Assembly: GCA_019639155.1 (NCBI GenBank) | Contig: JAHBSJ010000001.1 | Location: 62,001-126,000 of the forward strand | DNA length: 64,000 nt | Source: Acidobacteriota bacterium | GTDB taxonomy: Bacteria > Acidobacteriota > Blastocatellia > Pyrinomonadales > Pyrinomonadaceae | Direction: 5' to 3' | In this document: positions 43,549 through 51,535 of the stretch, in pieces | Numbering within the stretch: the stretch's first letter is position 1 | How the letters are laid out: each line of letters opens with the position of its first letter | Made by a program: the position numbers and the translations under genes | Notes under the pieces: model-generated | The model's database searches: none | What the model was told of the DNA's origin: nothing | Seen by the model: only the letters and a program-made list of their open reading frames with translations

Positions 43549-45078
43549 ATGTTCAACAACATATCCGAGCTCCTAGATGCACGCATCGCCGAACACGGCG
43601 CCAAACCATTCCTGTTTTCGGAAGCGGACGAACGCGTTTGGAGTTACGAAGAATTCGGGCGGGTTGTTCATCAAACCGCGAATATGCTCCGATCTCGAGG
43701 TATCGGCAAAGGCGACGTTGTCAGCCTGCTGATGCCGAATTCCGCCGAATACATTATCGCGTATTTTGCCTGCTGGCAGATCGGAGCGGTCGCCGGGCCG
43801 GTGAATTCCCTGCTCAAGAGCGAGGAGATCGAATGGGTCGTCGGGAATTCTGAGTCGAAGCTGCTCCTGTCAGAACCTCCTGCGTCATCGGGCGGCGAGG
43901 TCGGCAGTGAAGATGCAATGCGACCCGACCTACCCTGGATTAATTTGGATCTAGATTCGTTTCCGCCCGATGACGCAGGCGGTTCCGACATTGTGATCGA
44001 GTCCGGCGACGACGCCATCATCATCTACACATCCGGGACGACCGGAAAACCTAAAGGCTGCCTGCTCACGCACGGCAACATCATCGCCAACGCCCGCCAG
44101 ATCGCGGAATGGATGGGCTTCGGCCCGGAAGATCGTCTGTTGACGGTAATGCCGCTGTTTCATATGAACGCCGTTTCGGTTACGACGATGTCGGCACTCT
44201 ATGCCGGCGGCTCGACGGTCGTTTCACCAAAATTCTCCGCATCGCGTTTTTGGGACATTATTGATAAATACAAGATCACGTCGTTCGGTTCGGTCGCGAC
44301 AATGCTGTCAATGCTGTTGAGCCGTCAGCAGTCAGCGGTCAGCGATCAACCCAAAGCCTCATCCCTCGCCCCTCGCCACTCGTCACTCCGTTTTGCTATG
44401 TGCGGCTCTGCTCCGGTGCCGGTCAAGGTCTTGACGAAGTTCGAGGAAACTTTCGGTGTACATGTGATCGAAGGCTACGGTTTGAGCGAATCCACATGCC
44501 GTTCAACATTCAATCCGCCGAACGGGAACAGACGTCCCGGTTCCTGCGGATTGCCGATCGGAAATGAGATGCGTGTTCTTGATGATCAAGACGAGGACGT
44601 TCCTGACGGCGAACTTGGCGAGATCGCGCTTCGCGGTCCGAATATCTTCAAAGGTTATTTCAAGAATCCCGAAGCGACCGCCGAAGCGTTTCGCGGCGGT
44701 TGGTTTCACACGGGCGACATCGGTTATCGCGATGCGGACGGCTTTTATTACATCGCAGACCGAATATCCGACATGATCATCCGCGGCGGCGAGAATATTT
44801 ATCTGCGCGAGATCGACGACGTACTCTATCGCCACCCCGCGGTCGAACACGCAGCGGTCATCGGCGTGCCTGACCAACTCTACGGCGAAGAGGTCGCCGC
44901 ATTCATTGTGCTTAAAAAGGAAGCCTCCGCAAGCGGCGAGGAGCTAATGGCGTTTTGCCGCGAACACCTTGCTGACTATAAGTGCCCGAAGACCGTTCAT
45001 TTCGTCGACGACATTCCTAAAGGCCCGACCGGCAAGCTGTTGAAACGCAAGCTTACGAAATTACTTGATGCGAGCTAG
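43549..45078 (+). CDS. AMP-forming acyl-CoA synthetase
   Basis: A 509-residue ANL-superfamily enzyme from the ATG at 43549; an in-frame upstream start would run through the lipoprotein promoter region. Motifs are IIYTSGTTGKPKGCLLTHGN (P-loop), YGLSEST, GWFHTGDIGYRDADGFYYIADRISDMIIRGGENIY and PTGKLLKRKL with the catalytic Lys. It activates an unknown carboxylate as acyl-AMP and transfers it to CoA. It is closest in motif pattern to crotonobetaine/carnitine- and long-chain-ligase-like members. Two features are odd: a 28-base inverted repeat inside codons about 107-147, and repeat DNA read as codons 258-280. Its 3' end overlaps the convergent TPR gene by 18 bases. Confidence 0.88.
   Translation: MFNNISELLDARIAEHGAKPFLFSEADERVWSYEEFGRVVHQTANMLRSRGIGKGDVVSLLMPNSAEYIIAYFACWQIGAVAGPVNSLLKSEEIEWVVGNSESKLLLSEPPASSGGEVGSEDAMRPDLPWINLDLDSFPPDDAGGSDIVIESGDDAIIIYTSGTTGKPKGCLLTHGNIIANARQIAEWMGFGPEDRLLTVMPLFHMNAVSVTTMSALYAGGSTVVSPKFSASRFWDIIDKYKITSFGSVATMLSMLLSRQQSAVSDQPKASSLAPRHSSLRFAMCGSAPVPVKVLTKFEETFGVHVIEGYGLSESTCRSTFNPPNGNRRPGSCGLPIGNEMRVLDDQDEDVPDGELGEIALRGPNIFKGYFKNPEATAEAFRGGWFHTGDIGYRDADGFYYIADRISDMIIRGGENIYLREIDDVLYRHPAVEHAAVIGVPDQLYGEEVAAFIVLKKEASASGEELMAFCREHLADYKCPKTVHFVDDIPKGPTGKLLKRKLTKLLDAS
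43868..43990. repeat. Intragenic inverted repeat within the acyl-CoA ligase gene
   Basis: The arm 43868-43895 (TGTCAGAACCTCCTGCGTCA, then TCGGGCGG) is the reverse complement of 43963-43990 at 26 of 28 positions, with 67 bases between. It lies in the variable linker before the P-loop motif, where the family tolerates changes. Read in frame, the arms give SEPPASSGG and PPDDAGGSD. An inserted mobile palindrome is one explanation. Confidence 0.7.
44320..44388. repeat. GTCAGCGGTCAGCGATCA-type repeat DNA read in frame in the ligase gene
   Basis: Codons 258-280 are encoded by tandem GTCAGC words (GTCAGCAGTCAGCGGTCAGC, then GATCA) followed by CTCGCCCCTCGCCACTCGTC-type C-rich words. Both are typical of intergenic repeats rather than of coding DNA. 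They add about 20 residues to a surface loop and keep the reading frame. A similar word block is found between genes at 56693-56730. Confidence 0.65.
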
Positions 45079-45969
45079 CTCCGCTTCTGCCGCGATATAG
45101 CCGAAACTCGCCCATTGGTTGCCGGCGACGATCTTACGAAAGATGGTCATCGCCTTCTTGCGGTCGCCGTTATACAGAAAATAGCTGCCGATACCGTAAC
45201 CGAGCGATGCGTGTCCGAGCGTGGCCGCGTCGCCCTGTATTTCCGAAAGCAATGCTTCAGGGCGTATCTCGTCTCGGTTGAGTTGGATCAGTTTTAGGTA
45301 ATCTGCATTTTCAATTATCTCGATCTCGCCATCGAATTGCTTCAGCAGTTTCTCCGCATCCTTCGCCTTGCCCATGCGCCGAAGCGTCATGTAATGCCAG
45401 TAAGACGTCGCCACGCGCATATCGTTGTTCTTCGAAACCCTTTGACATTCCTTGTACGCTCGCAATGCGTTCTTCCAGTCGCCCTTTACGTAATACGCGA
45501 GTCCGAGGTGATACCAAATATTTGACTGAAGAGTGCTCGTCGGTATGTTACGTGCATTCGGCAATCCGTCGGGCTCTATTTGATCGGCCTTGCCCTTCAC
45601 AAGTTTTGTAGCCGTTTCAAGGTCGCGGATCGCATCATCAAAACAACGCAGCGTGATCAAACGATGCCCTCGATGACGATAGAACCGAGCGTCCTTTGGG
45701 TGTTTCGCGATGCCTTCGCTGAATACGCGGATCGCACCCTTGTAATCGCCTAAATATGCCATCCTTCGGCCGAGCCAAATGATCGCATCCGCGTCATTTG
45801 ACGTCTGTTCATATGCCGCCCGGGCCAACGAAAGGTTCTGCTCATGCGTCTTTTTCGCCGCATCCGTCATCGCCGGCGCGACCGACCTTGCAGTTTCGAC
45901 GCACGTCTGAGCCTGAGCATGGAATGCAGCCATCAACAATGCGATAGTGATGAGAACTTTCAACGTCAT
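45061..45969 (-). CDS. Exported TPR-repeat protein
   Basis: A 302-residue protein with a signal peptide (LITIALLMAAFHAQA-Q). TPR units follow: DADAIIWLGRRMAYLGDYKGAIRVFSEGIAKHP, then ARFYRHRGHRLITLRCFDDAIRDLETAT, then IWYHLGLAYYVKGDWKNALRAYKECQ, and a last one near GYGIGSYFLYNGDRKKAMTIFRKI. It is likely periplasmic and scaffold-like. Its stop lies inside the 3' end of the convergent ligase gene. Confidence 0.78.
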   Translation of the reverse strand: MTLKVLITIALLMAAFHAQAQTCVETARSVAPAMTDAAKKTHEQNLSLARAAYEQTSNDADAIIWLGRRMAYLGDYKGAIRVFSEGIAKHPKDARFYRHRGHRLITLRCFDDAIRDLETATKLVKGKADQIEPDGLPNARNIPTSTLQSNIWYHLGLAYYVKGDWKNALRAYKECQRVSKNNDMRVATSYWHYMTLRRMGKAKDAEKLLKQFDGEIEIIENADYLKLIQLNRDEIRPEALLSEIQGDAATLGHASLGYGIGSYFLYNGDRKKAMTIFRKIVAGNQWASFGYIAAEAELARIK

Positions 45970-46023
45970 TCGGGAAGTATACCCAAATCTTCAGGAAACA
46001 ATAAAACGTATCTCTTCAGTGAA

Positions 46024-46099
46024 TAGTGATAAGTATCAAGTGGACAGTGTGGGCCCTTGAACATCGGCGTTGGAACTTAACACTTATCACTTATCACTA
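46024..46099. repeat. Inverted repeat of the AGTGATAAGT family (copy 2)
   Basis: TAGTGATAAGT (46024-46034) faces ACTTATCACTA (46089-46099), 11 bases perfect, with further ACTTATCACTTATCAC words at the right. It shares its core words with the copy at 16975-17054. It lies between divergent genes, just upstream of pgi. Confidence 0.7.
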
Positions 46100-46167
46100 A
46101 ATAAAAAGCTGATCTTTAGTGAGTATATGATTTTGCACCGCGCGGCCTCTTGGGTAAGAATCACAAC

Positions 46168-47850
46168 ATGGCTTTGAATTCGTTCAGTTATTTTCTGCCC
46201 GATCAGCTAGAGGGCGGTTTCCGCCGTACGGCCGCACAATGGCAGGTCGAGGACAAGATCGCCGGGATCTGGCGGCGAGATGCAAGTGTATGGACCAACA
46301 GCGGCGAGGAGAACTGGCTCGGTTGGCTCGGGATCGTCGAAAGAGAGCTTGCCGATCTGCAAAAATACCGCGACCTGCACGAGGATATCGGTACAGCCGG
46401 CTTCGAGCATATTCTCTTGCTTGGTATGGGCGGTTCTTCGCTGTGCCCTGAGGTTCTTGCAAACACTTTCGGTAAGGCACATTTTCACATCCTCGATTCG
46501 ACGGTCCCCGCACAGGTGAAGGCGGTGGAAAACAAGATCAGCCTTGAAAAGACGCTTTTCATTGTCGCGAGTAAATCGGGTTCGACGTTGGAACCTAACT
46601 GTTTCAAGCAGTATTTCTTTGACAGTGTTTCGCGAATTTCGACCGAGCCGGGCAGACAGTTCATTGCCATAACCGATCCGGGCTCGAATATGGAACAGGT
46701 CGCCCGCGACGATGGATTTCGGCATATCATCTTTGGCGAACCGAGTGTTGGCGGACGATTTTCCGCATTGTCGCCATTCGGGATGGCGGCCGCAGCAGCG
46801 ATGGGACTGGATGTTGAAGTGTTCTTGAACAACGCAAGCCGAATGTCCGCGGCATGCCGAAACGGCGATCCGCAAAACAATCCCGGAGCATTGCTTGGAC
46901 TGCTGTTGGGTATATGCCACAAAGCCGGACGCGATAAACTGACGATCTTCACATCGCCCGAGGTTGCAGGTCTGGGCGCGTGGCTGGAGCAGCTCGTCGC
47001 AGAATCGACCGGCAAGAACGGCGTTGCGATCATTCCCGTGGACGGCGAACCGAAACTTGATGCGGCGAAATATGGAGATGATCGCGTTTTTGCCTTCATC
47101 ACCGCCGGGAGCTCATCAGATAATTCCGATTTCGCCGGGAAACTCCAAGACGCCGGCCACCCGATCGTTTCGATTGAATTGGACGACCTCAGCGGACTCG
47201 CTCAAGAGTTTTTCCGTTGGGAATTTGCGACCGCGGTCGCAGGTGCCGTTATGGGCATCAACCCGTTCGACCAGCCCGACGTCGAATCCGCAAAGATCGA
47301 GGCACGCAAACTCACCGATGCCTATGAACAAACAGGTTCGCTGCCGACCGAAACTCCGTTCTACATTGAAGGCAATATAGGGCTTTACGCCGGGGAACAA
47401 TATGCGTCGCAATTGACGGCTGGAGCGAACACGCTCGCTGATATCCTTACTGCTCATATTGGAAACATTCGCACCGATGATTATTTCGCCCTGTTGACGT
47501 ACTTGGAAATGAACAAAGTGAACGCAGATGTCCTGGGTAAGATCCGAAATGCCGTTCTTGACCGGACGCATGCCGCGACGTGCCTAGGTTTCGGGCCGCG
47601 GTTCCTTCATTCGACCGGCCAGGCGTACAAGGGCGGAGCGAACAACGGTGTTTTCCTGCAGATCACCGCCGATGACGCATTCGACTTGCCCGTACCGGGC
47701 CAAAAATACACTTTCGGGGTCGTTGCTGCAGCACAGGCACGCGGCGATTTTGAGGTATTGGTCGATCGCGGCCGGAGAGCTCTTCGCATTCATCTCGGCC
47801 CGGATCTTAAAGCGGGGCTTGAACGGACATTGTCTGCGGTCACGCCCTGA
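46168..47850 (+). CDS. pgi: Glucose-6-phosphate isomerase (Tal-Pgi-type)
   Basis: A 560-residue sugar isomerase. LLLGMGGSSLCPEVLANTFG, FIVASKSGSTLEPNCFKQYFF and AITDPGSNMEQVA form the SIS/PGI phosphate-binding site. The sequence type is the one found as the C-terminal half of fused transaldolase/glucose-6-phosphate isomerase, but here no transaldolase domain is attached. It interconverts glucose 6-phosphate and fructose 6-phosphate in glycolysis. I choose the ATG at 46168; a TTG 18 bases upstream is possible. The AGTGATAAGT repeat lies just upstream. Confidence 0.85.
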   Translation: MALNSFSYFLPDQLEGGFRRTAAQWQVEDKIAGIWRRDASVWTNSGEENWLGWLGIVERELADLQKYRDLHEDIGTAGFEHILLLGMGGSSLCPEVLANTFGKAHFHILDSTVPAQVKAVENKISLEKTLFIVASKSGSTLEPNCFKQYFFDSVSRISTEPGRQFIAITDPGSNMEQVARDDGFRHIIFGEPSVGGRFSALSPFGMAAAAAMGLDVEVFLNNASRMSAACRNGDPQNNPGALLGLLLGICHKAGRDKLTIFTSPEVAGLGAWLEQLVAESTGKNGVAIIPVDGEPKLDAAKYGDDRVFAFITAGSSSDNSDFAGKLQDAGHPIVSIELDDLSGLAQEFFRWEFATAVAGAVMGINPFDQPDVESAKIEARKLTDAYEQTGSLPTETPFYIEGNIGLYAGEQYASQLTAGANTLADILTAHIGNIRTDDYFALLTYLEMNKVNADVLGKIRNAVLDRTHAATCLGFGPRFLHSTGQAYKGGANNGVFLQITADDAFDLPVPGQKYTFGVVAAAQARGDFEVLVDRGRRALRIHLGPDLKAGLERTLSAVTP

Positions 47851-47918
47851 AAATCGTTAAATTATGTAATACAAAGGCTTCTCGCTATACTGAAGTTTAC
47901 GCCGATATTCGGCAGCAA

Positions 47919-49037
47919 ATGGGAATGGAGCCTTACAAAGACGAACTCGAACCGGACGACGCCCAACCGCCCGAAGACCGTCGACGCGGATCTCGAGGTA
48001 AGCACGTCATGATCGGTGCCCACGGCATCGCGTTCCTGTTCGGCCTCGGCCTTCTCGCTTTTCTGATCTACAACGTAGGGTATCAAAGCATACTCGAATC
48101 AGTTTCCAAGGTCGGTTGGGGGTTCATTCCGATATTTGCACTGAATTTCATCCGCCACGTCAGCCGTGCTGCGAGCATGTACCTTGCGGTAGAACCGGAA
48201 CATCGCAACTTCAAATTCAGAAGCGCTCTCGCTGCACGATTCGGCGGCGAAGCTGTTACGTTCTTTACATTCACGGGCCCATTCCTAGGTGATGCGGCAA
48301 AGGCCATTTTGCTTAGACGAAACTTACCGCTGACCTATGGTGCATCTGCGGTCATCATCGACAATATCCTCTATTATTTGACTGTCATATTCATGGTCTT
48401 GGCCGGTATCGCTCTTCTGGTTGCGACCTATGGAACGGGCGGAGAGGCGGTCGGACGCGTCCTGATAGGCACGGTCATCGTGTCGCTGGTGCTGTTCGCA
48501 GCATTTGTGCTTGCTATCACGTACCGCGTCACGCCAACCTCAAGTGCAATATCGTTCCTGGAGAATAAAGGCATTGCTCCTGCTTTTTTCGTTCGGAAAC
48601 AAAAGAACATAAAAGACGTCGAAAGCATCGTTTTCGATTTCTATCATGATAGAAAACGCGACTTTTTCACCCTTTTTGCGATCAGCATCGGCGTACACAT
48701 CATCAGTGTTGTCGAGGTTTATCTGATCCTGCAGTTATTGGGTTTCACAGACGCCACGGTAGCGACAGCGTTCATTATCGAGAGCCTGACAAAGATCATA
48801 AACGCCGCGTTCGGCTTTATTCCGGGCACGGTAGGGGTTTATGAAGGAGGAAACGGACTCATACTGCGCATTCTCGGCTACACGACAGCCGTAGGCGTCG
48901 CATTGGCCCTCGTACGCCGCGGAGCGATCCTGTTATCGACGGTCATCGGTGTAGGCGTGTTATTGTGGCGAACTGCGGAACGCGGAGCTCAAAAGATCGC
49001 TGAAGCAAAGGAACAGAGGTCATCGTCGGCTGAGTGA
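47919..49037 (+). CDS. LPG-synthase/YbhN-like (UPF0104) membrane protein
   Basis: A 372-residue membrane protein with a charged cytoplasmic N-terminus (residues 1-30) and about eight helices. GGEAVTFFTFTGPFLGDAAKAILLRR and the glycine-rich EGGNGLILRILG region are characteristic of the lysylphosphatidylglycerol synthase transmembrane (flippase-like) domain. There is no attached aminoacyltransferase domain. It may move lipids or lipid-linked sugars across the inner membrane. It follows pgi by 68 bases and overlaps the convergent phosphodiesterase-type gene by 18 bases. Confidence 0.83.
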   Translation: MGMEPYKDELEPDDAQPPEDRRRGSRGKHVMIGAHGIAFLFGLGLLAFLIYNVGYQSILESVSKVGWGFIPIFALNFIRHVSRAASMYLAVEPEHRNFKFRSALAARFGGEAVTFFTFTGPFLGDAAKAILLRRNLPLTYGASAVIIDNILYYLTVIFMVLAGIALLVATYGTGGEAVGRVLIGTVIVSLVLFAAFVLAITYRVTPTSSAISFLENKGIAPAFFVRKQKNIKDVESIVFDFYHDRKRDFFTLFAISIGVHIISVVEVYLILQLLGFTDATVATAFIIESLTKIINAAFGFIPGTVGVYEGGNGLILRILGYTTAVGVALALVRRGAILLSTVIGVGVLLWRTAERGAQKIAEAKEQRSSSAE

Positions 49038-51515
49038 CGGATTGGACGGTTTAGCTATTTCTGTGACTATCCTGCCGGGCATCGGCTGAAAACCCATCCC
49101 TTTCAGATCTCTCGTCGGCACTCCCCTATCGTCAATGAACCCCATCAAGTTCAGTACCGTCGGAGCGAAGCTCAAGCTGTCGTAAGGAGCCGCAACCGCG
49201 AGACCCCGCGGGATCCCCGTTCTATCACCGCCCGCGATCATGAACGTCGAGTTTGAAGAAACGCGAAAGAACGATCCGTGATTTCCACCGGGATTGAATC
49301 CTCGAACGTCAAAATTCCAGTGATAATTTGCAAGTATGCCGATCTCGGGCTCGGACATATCGCGTTGTCGCTGCCGGAAACGCTGTATAAGGACGCCATC
49401 AGTCCCGACCGCATGGGCCGGCGGCGGCAGCGGATGATGAAGCGTTTGCTCGACGATCGACATAAGGGCGTTGGAATAGAGCGTTCGATGGACGGCGTTA
49501 AGCCATTCGATCTCAGTGTGCCAACGGCCAAGCCAATCGGCAGGCGATTCACCGCCAGTATCAAATTGAAGATCCTCAAAGTAGCGCAAGGGGTGGCCTT
49601 CCCGCGGCTCAAGAACGTCAAATTCTATCTTCCCGTGCCTGTTCTGCCGCAAACTGCTAATGGTCAAATATCGATAGCTACGCTCTCCATTTGGTGAGAT
49701 GCGCGTTAGTAACAACGCTTGTTTGCCTTCCGGCCCGGCGAGCCATACCGCGTCCTGATCAGTAGCGTTTTCGCTCGACAGCACACCTTCCAGCTCTCGT
49801 GCTGGTACTCTCGCAATCGTAAAGTCGATCGGCCGATTGCCGATTTTCTCCTGAACATTGTTTCGGACTCGTTGGCTTATGAGAAGATCAAAGTAATCGA
49901 CCCTCTCAAAACTGCGTTCGTCGTCGATCATGCCATCGCCGCCGATGACGAGCCCGGTCGGAGCGACACCAAAAGCATAATTCTGCAGCTGGTGGATCGA
50001 ATTATGCTCACCCATAGCTCCGGGATGAATCAGATCGCGAATATTGAATTTTCCGGCCTTTAGCGTGTCCGGCTTCAACGAGAGCAAACTGTCCAGGCTT
50101 CTCAAGTATGCTCGATTATCAGCAAGCATTCGTCGGTCGAGTGCGACCTGAGCAAACTCGCGTCGAGCCTGTTTATCCATACCCATTGCTATCTGTTCCG
50201 GGCTGAACTTCTTGGGATTCTTGTCCACCTTCGCGGCGCGGGCAGCCGTCCAACGGTCCAATGCTGCAAGTTCCTCTTTCATTTCAGCAGAAACGCTTTC
50301 CCATTTTGAGCGATGCCGCCCGATCAGATCCATGACCGATGCGGCCGCCGCCGAAAGCATCGGCTCCCGGAGCCCTTTCTTTATCTGCTGCAGCAGAATG
50401 TGCAGCTTGTTCAGGTCGCTGTTCCTGAGATGTACGGTCGAGCGTTCATTTCCGTCGAAATCAACAAGCGCGGTCGGGTAATCCTGGCTCTGCCCGCTGA
50501 GATATCGAGAGTCTTTTGAAACCGTTCTGATCAGCGGCGTCAGAGGATAGATCCCCTTTACGCTGTACTCCAGCAGGAGACGGCGTTTGGTGACCGTGTG
50601 ATGAGCACCGCCCTCTGCTCCTGCAAGCAAGCGGACGATATTAAATCCTTGACTGTAAGTCTCTTCATCCGAGTTGAACCCATGATCGGAGATCAAGACC
50701 AGAGCCGTTTCCGGCCCTCGTTTTGACGTTTCGATCGCGGTCCAAAACTGTCCGATAACTCGGTCGATCTCTTTCAGAGTATTGATTCGCGACGGGCGGT
50801 CATTATTGTGATGCGATACGTGGTCGAAGGACACGTCATAGTAGTCCATGTAATCGACATTGTGCTCTCTCGTAACTATTCGAAGGATGTCGTGTGCGTT
50901 CTGATTAGTGGTCGTTTTTCTGAACGGCAGCCCGATCGTCCATTCATCGAGAAAATCCGAGATATTGCCCGGATAGTGTTTTACAAATCCTTTTGCCAAG
51001 ACTTCCCAGTTGTTTCCACGCTGGTAAAGCTGGTGGCTCTTATAGCGTCGCTCATACGGGAATATGTCGGATATCAACGGCACCCCGAGCTGATCCAGCA
51101 CCTCTACCGCAGGCATATCGGCATTCTGTTTGAATGCGTAATTCAGATAATACGGAAAAAAGTTCAGATAATCGTAAGGATGCAGTGTGTAACGGTCGTA
51201 TTCGACATTTCCTTTGACCTGCATATGCTGGCCCGTATCAAGCACACCCCACGCCGGGCCTGAGATGCTGTAGCCGCGGGTATAGAAATTCGGGACGCGG
51301 GAGCCGTTCTTGTAAAAAACATGCTCGATCCACGGCAGCATCGACCGCCCAGTGCTTGGGTCGATCTCCTTTACGAACTTATCAACGTAGTAACTCGGCA
51401 AGCCGTCGATCTTTACAATAACGATTCGCTTTACTGGCTGGCCCAGACCTTCTGCGGCTGACACGAGGCAGAAAAATATCAGCAATAACAAATTGAAGGT
51501 CCTAAAAAACTTCAT
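49020..51515 (-). CDS. Exported alkaline-phosphatase-superfamily hydrolase
   Basis: An 831-residue protein with a signal peptide (about residues 1-25). The metal-binding pattern of type I phosphodiesterase/nucleotide pyrophosphatase or sulfatase enzymes is visible: KRIVIVKIDGLPSYYVD at the N-terminus, a SGPAWGVLDTGQ segment at the likely nucleophile, VSFDHVSHHNND, LVLISDHGFNSDEE and a late NHGSF. The middle (residues 380-470) is helical and not part of the core. Substrate is unknown; a phosphodiester, phosphonate or sulfated glycan in the periplasm is possible. It follows the 669-residue protein gene by 20 bases, so they probably work together. Confidence 0.8.
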   Translation of the reverse strand: MKFFRTFNLLLLIFFCLVSAAEGLGQPVKRIVIVKIDGLPSYYVDKFVKEIDPSTGRSMLPWIEHVFYKNGSRVPNFYTRGYSISGPAWGVLDTGQHMQVKGNVEYDRYTLHPYDYLNFFPYYLNYAFKQNADMPAVEVLDQLGVPLISDIFPYERRYKSHQLYQRGNNWEVLAKGFVKHYPGNISDFLDEWTIGLPFRKTTTNQNAHDILRIVTREHNVDYMDYYDVSFDHVSHHNNDRPSRINTLKEIDRVIGQFWTAIETSKRGPETALVLISDHGFNSDEETYSQGFNIVRLLAGAEGGAHHTVTKRRLLLEYSVKGIYPLTPLIRTVSKDSRYLSGQSQDYPTALVDFDGNERSTVHLRNSDLNKLHILLQQIKKGLREPMLSAAAASVMDLIGRHRSKWESVSAEMKEELAALDRWTAARAAKVDKNPKKFSPEQIAMGMDKQARREFAQVALDRRMLADNRAYLRSLDSLLSLKPDTLKAGKFNIRDLIHPGAMGEHNSIHQLQNYAFGVAPTGLVIGGDGMIDDERSFERVDYFDLLISQRVRNNVQEKIGNRPIDFTIARVPARELEGVLSSENATDQDAVWLAGPEGKQALLLTRISPNGERSYRYLTISSLRQNRHGKIEFDVLEPREGHPLRYFEDLQFDTGGESPADWLGRWHTEIEWLNAVHRTLYSNALMSIVEQTLHHPLPPPAHAVGTDGVLIQRFRQRQRDMSEPEIGILANYHWNFDVRGFNPGGNHGSFFRVSSNSTFMIAGGDRTGIPRGLAVAAPYDSLSFAPTVLNLMGFIDDRGVPTRDLKGMGFQPMPGRIVTEIAKPSNPSLSRR

Positions 51516-51535
51516 CCTTGGATCTTGGGATACTT

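Noticed and set aside
46168..47850. Bifunctional transaldolase/glucose-6-phosphate isomerase
   Set aside because: The sequence type matches the isomerase half, but there is no transaldolase domain in the frame or upstream.
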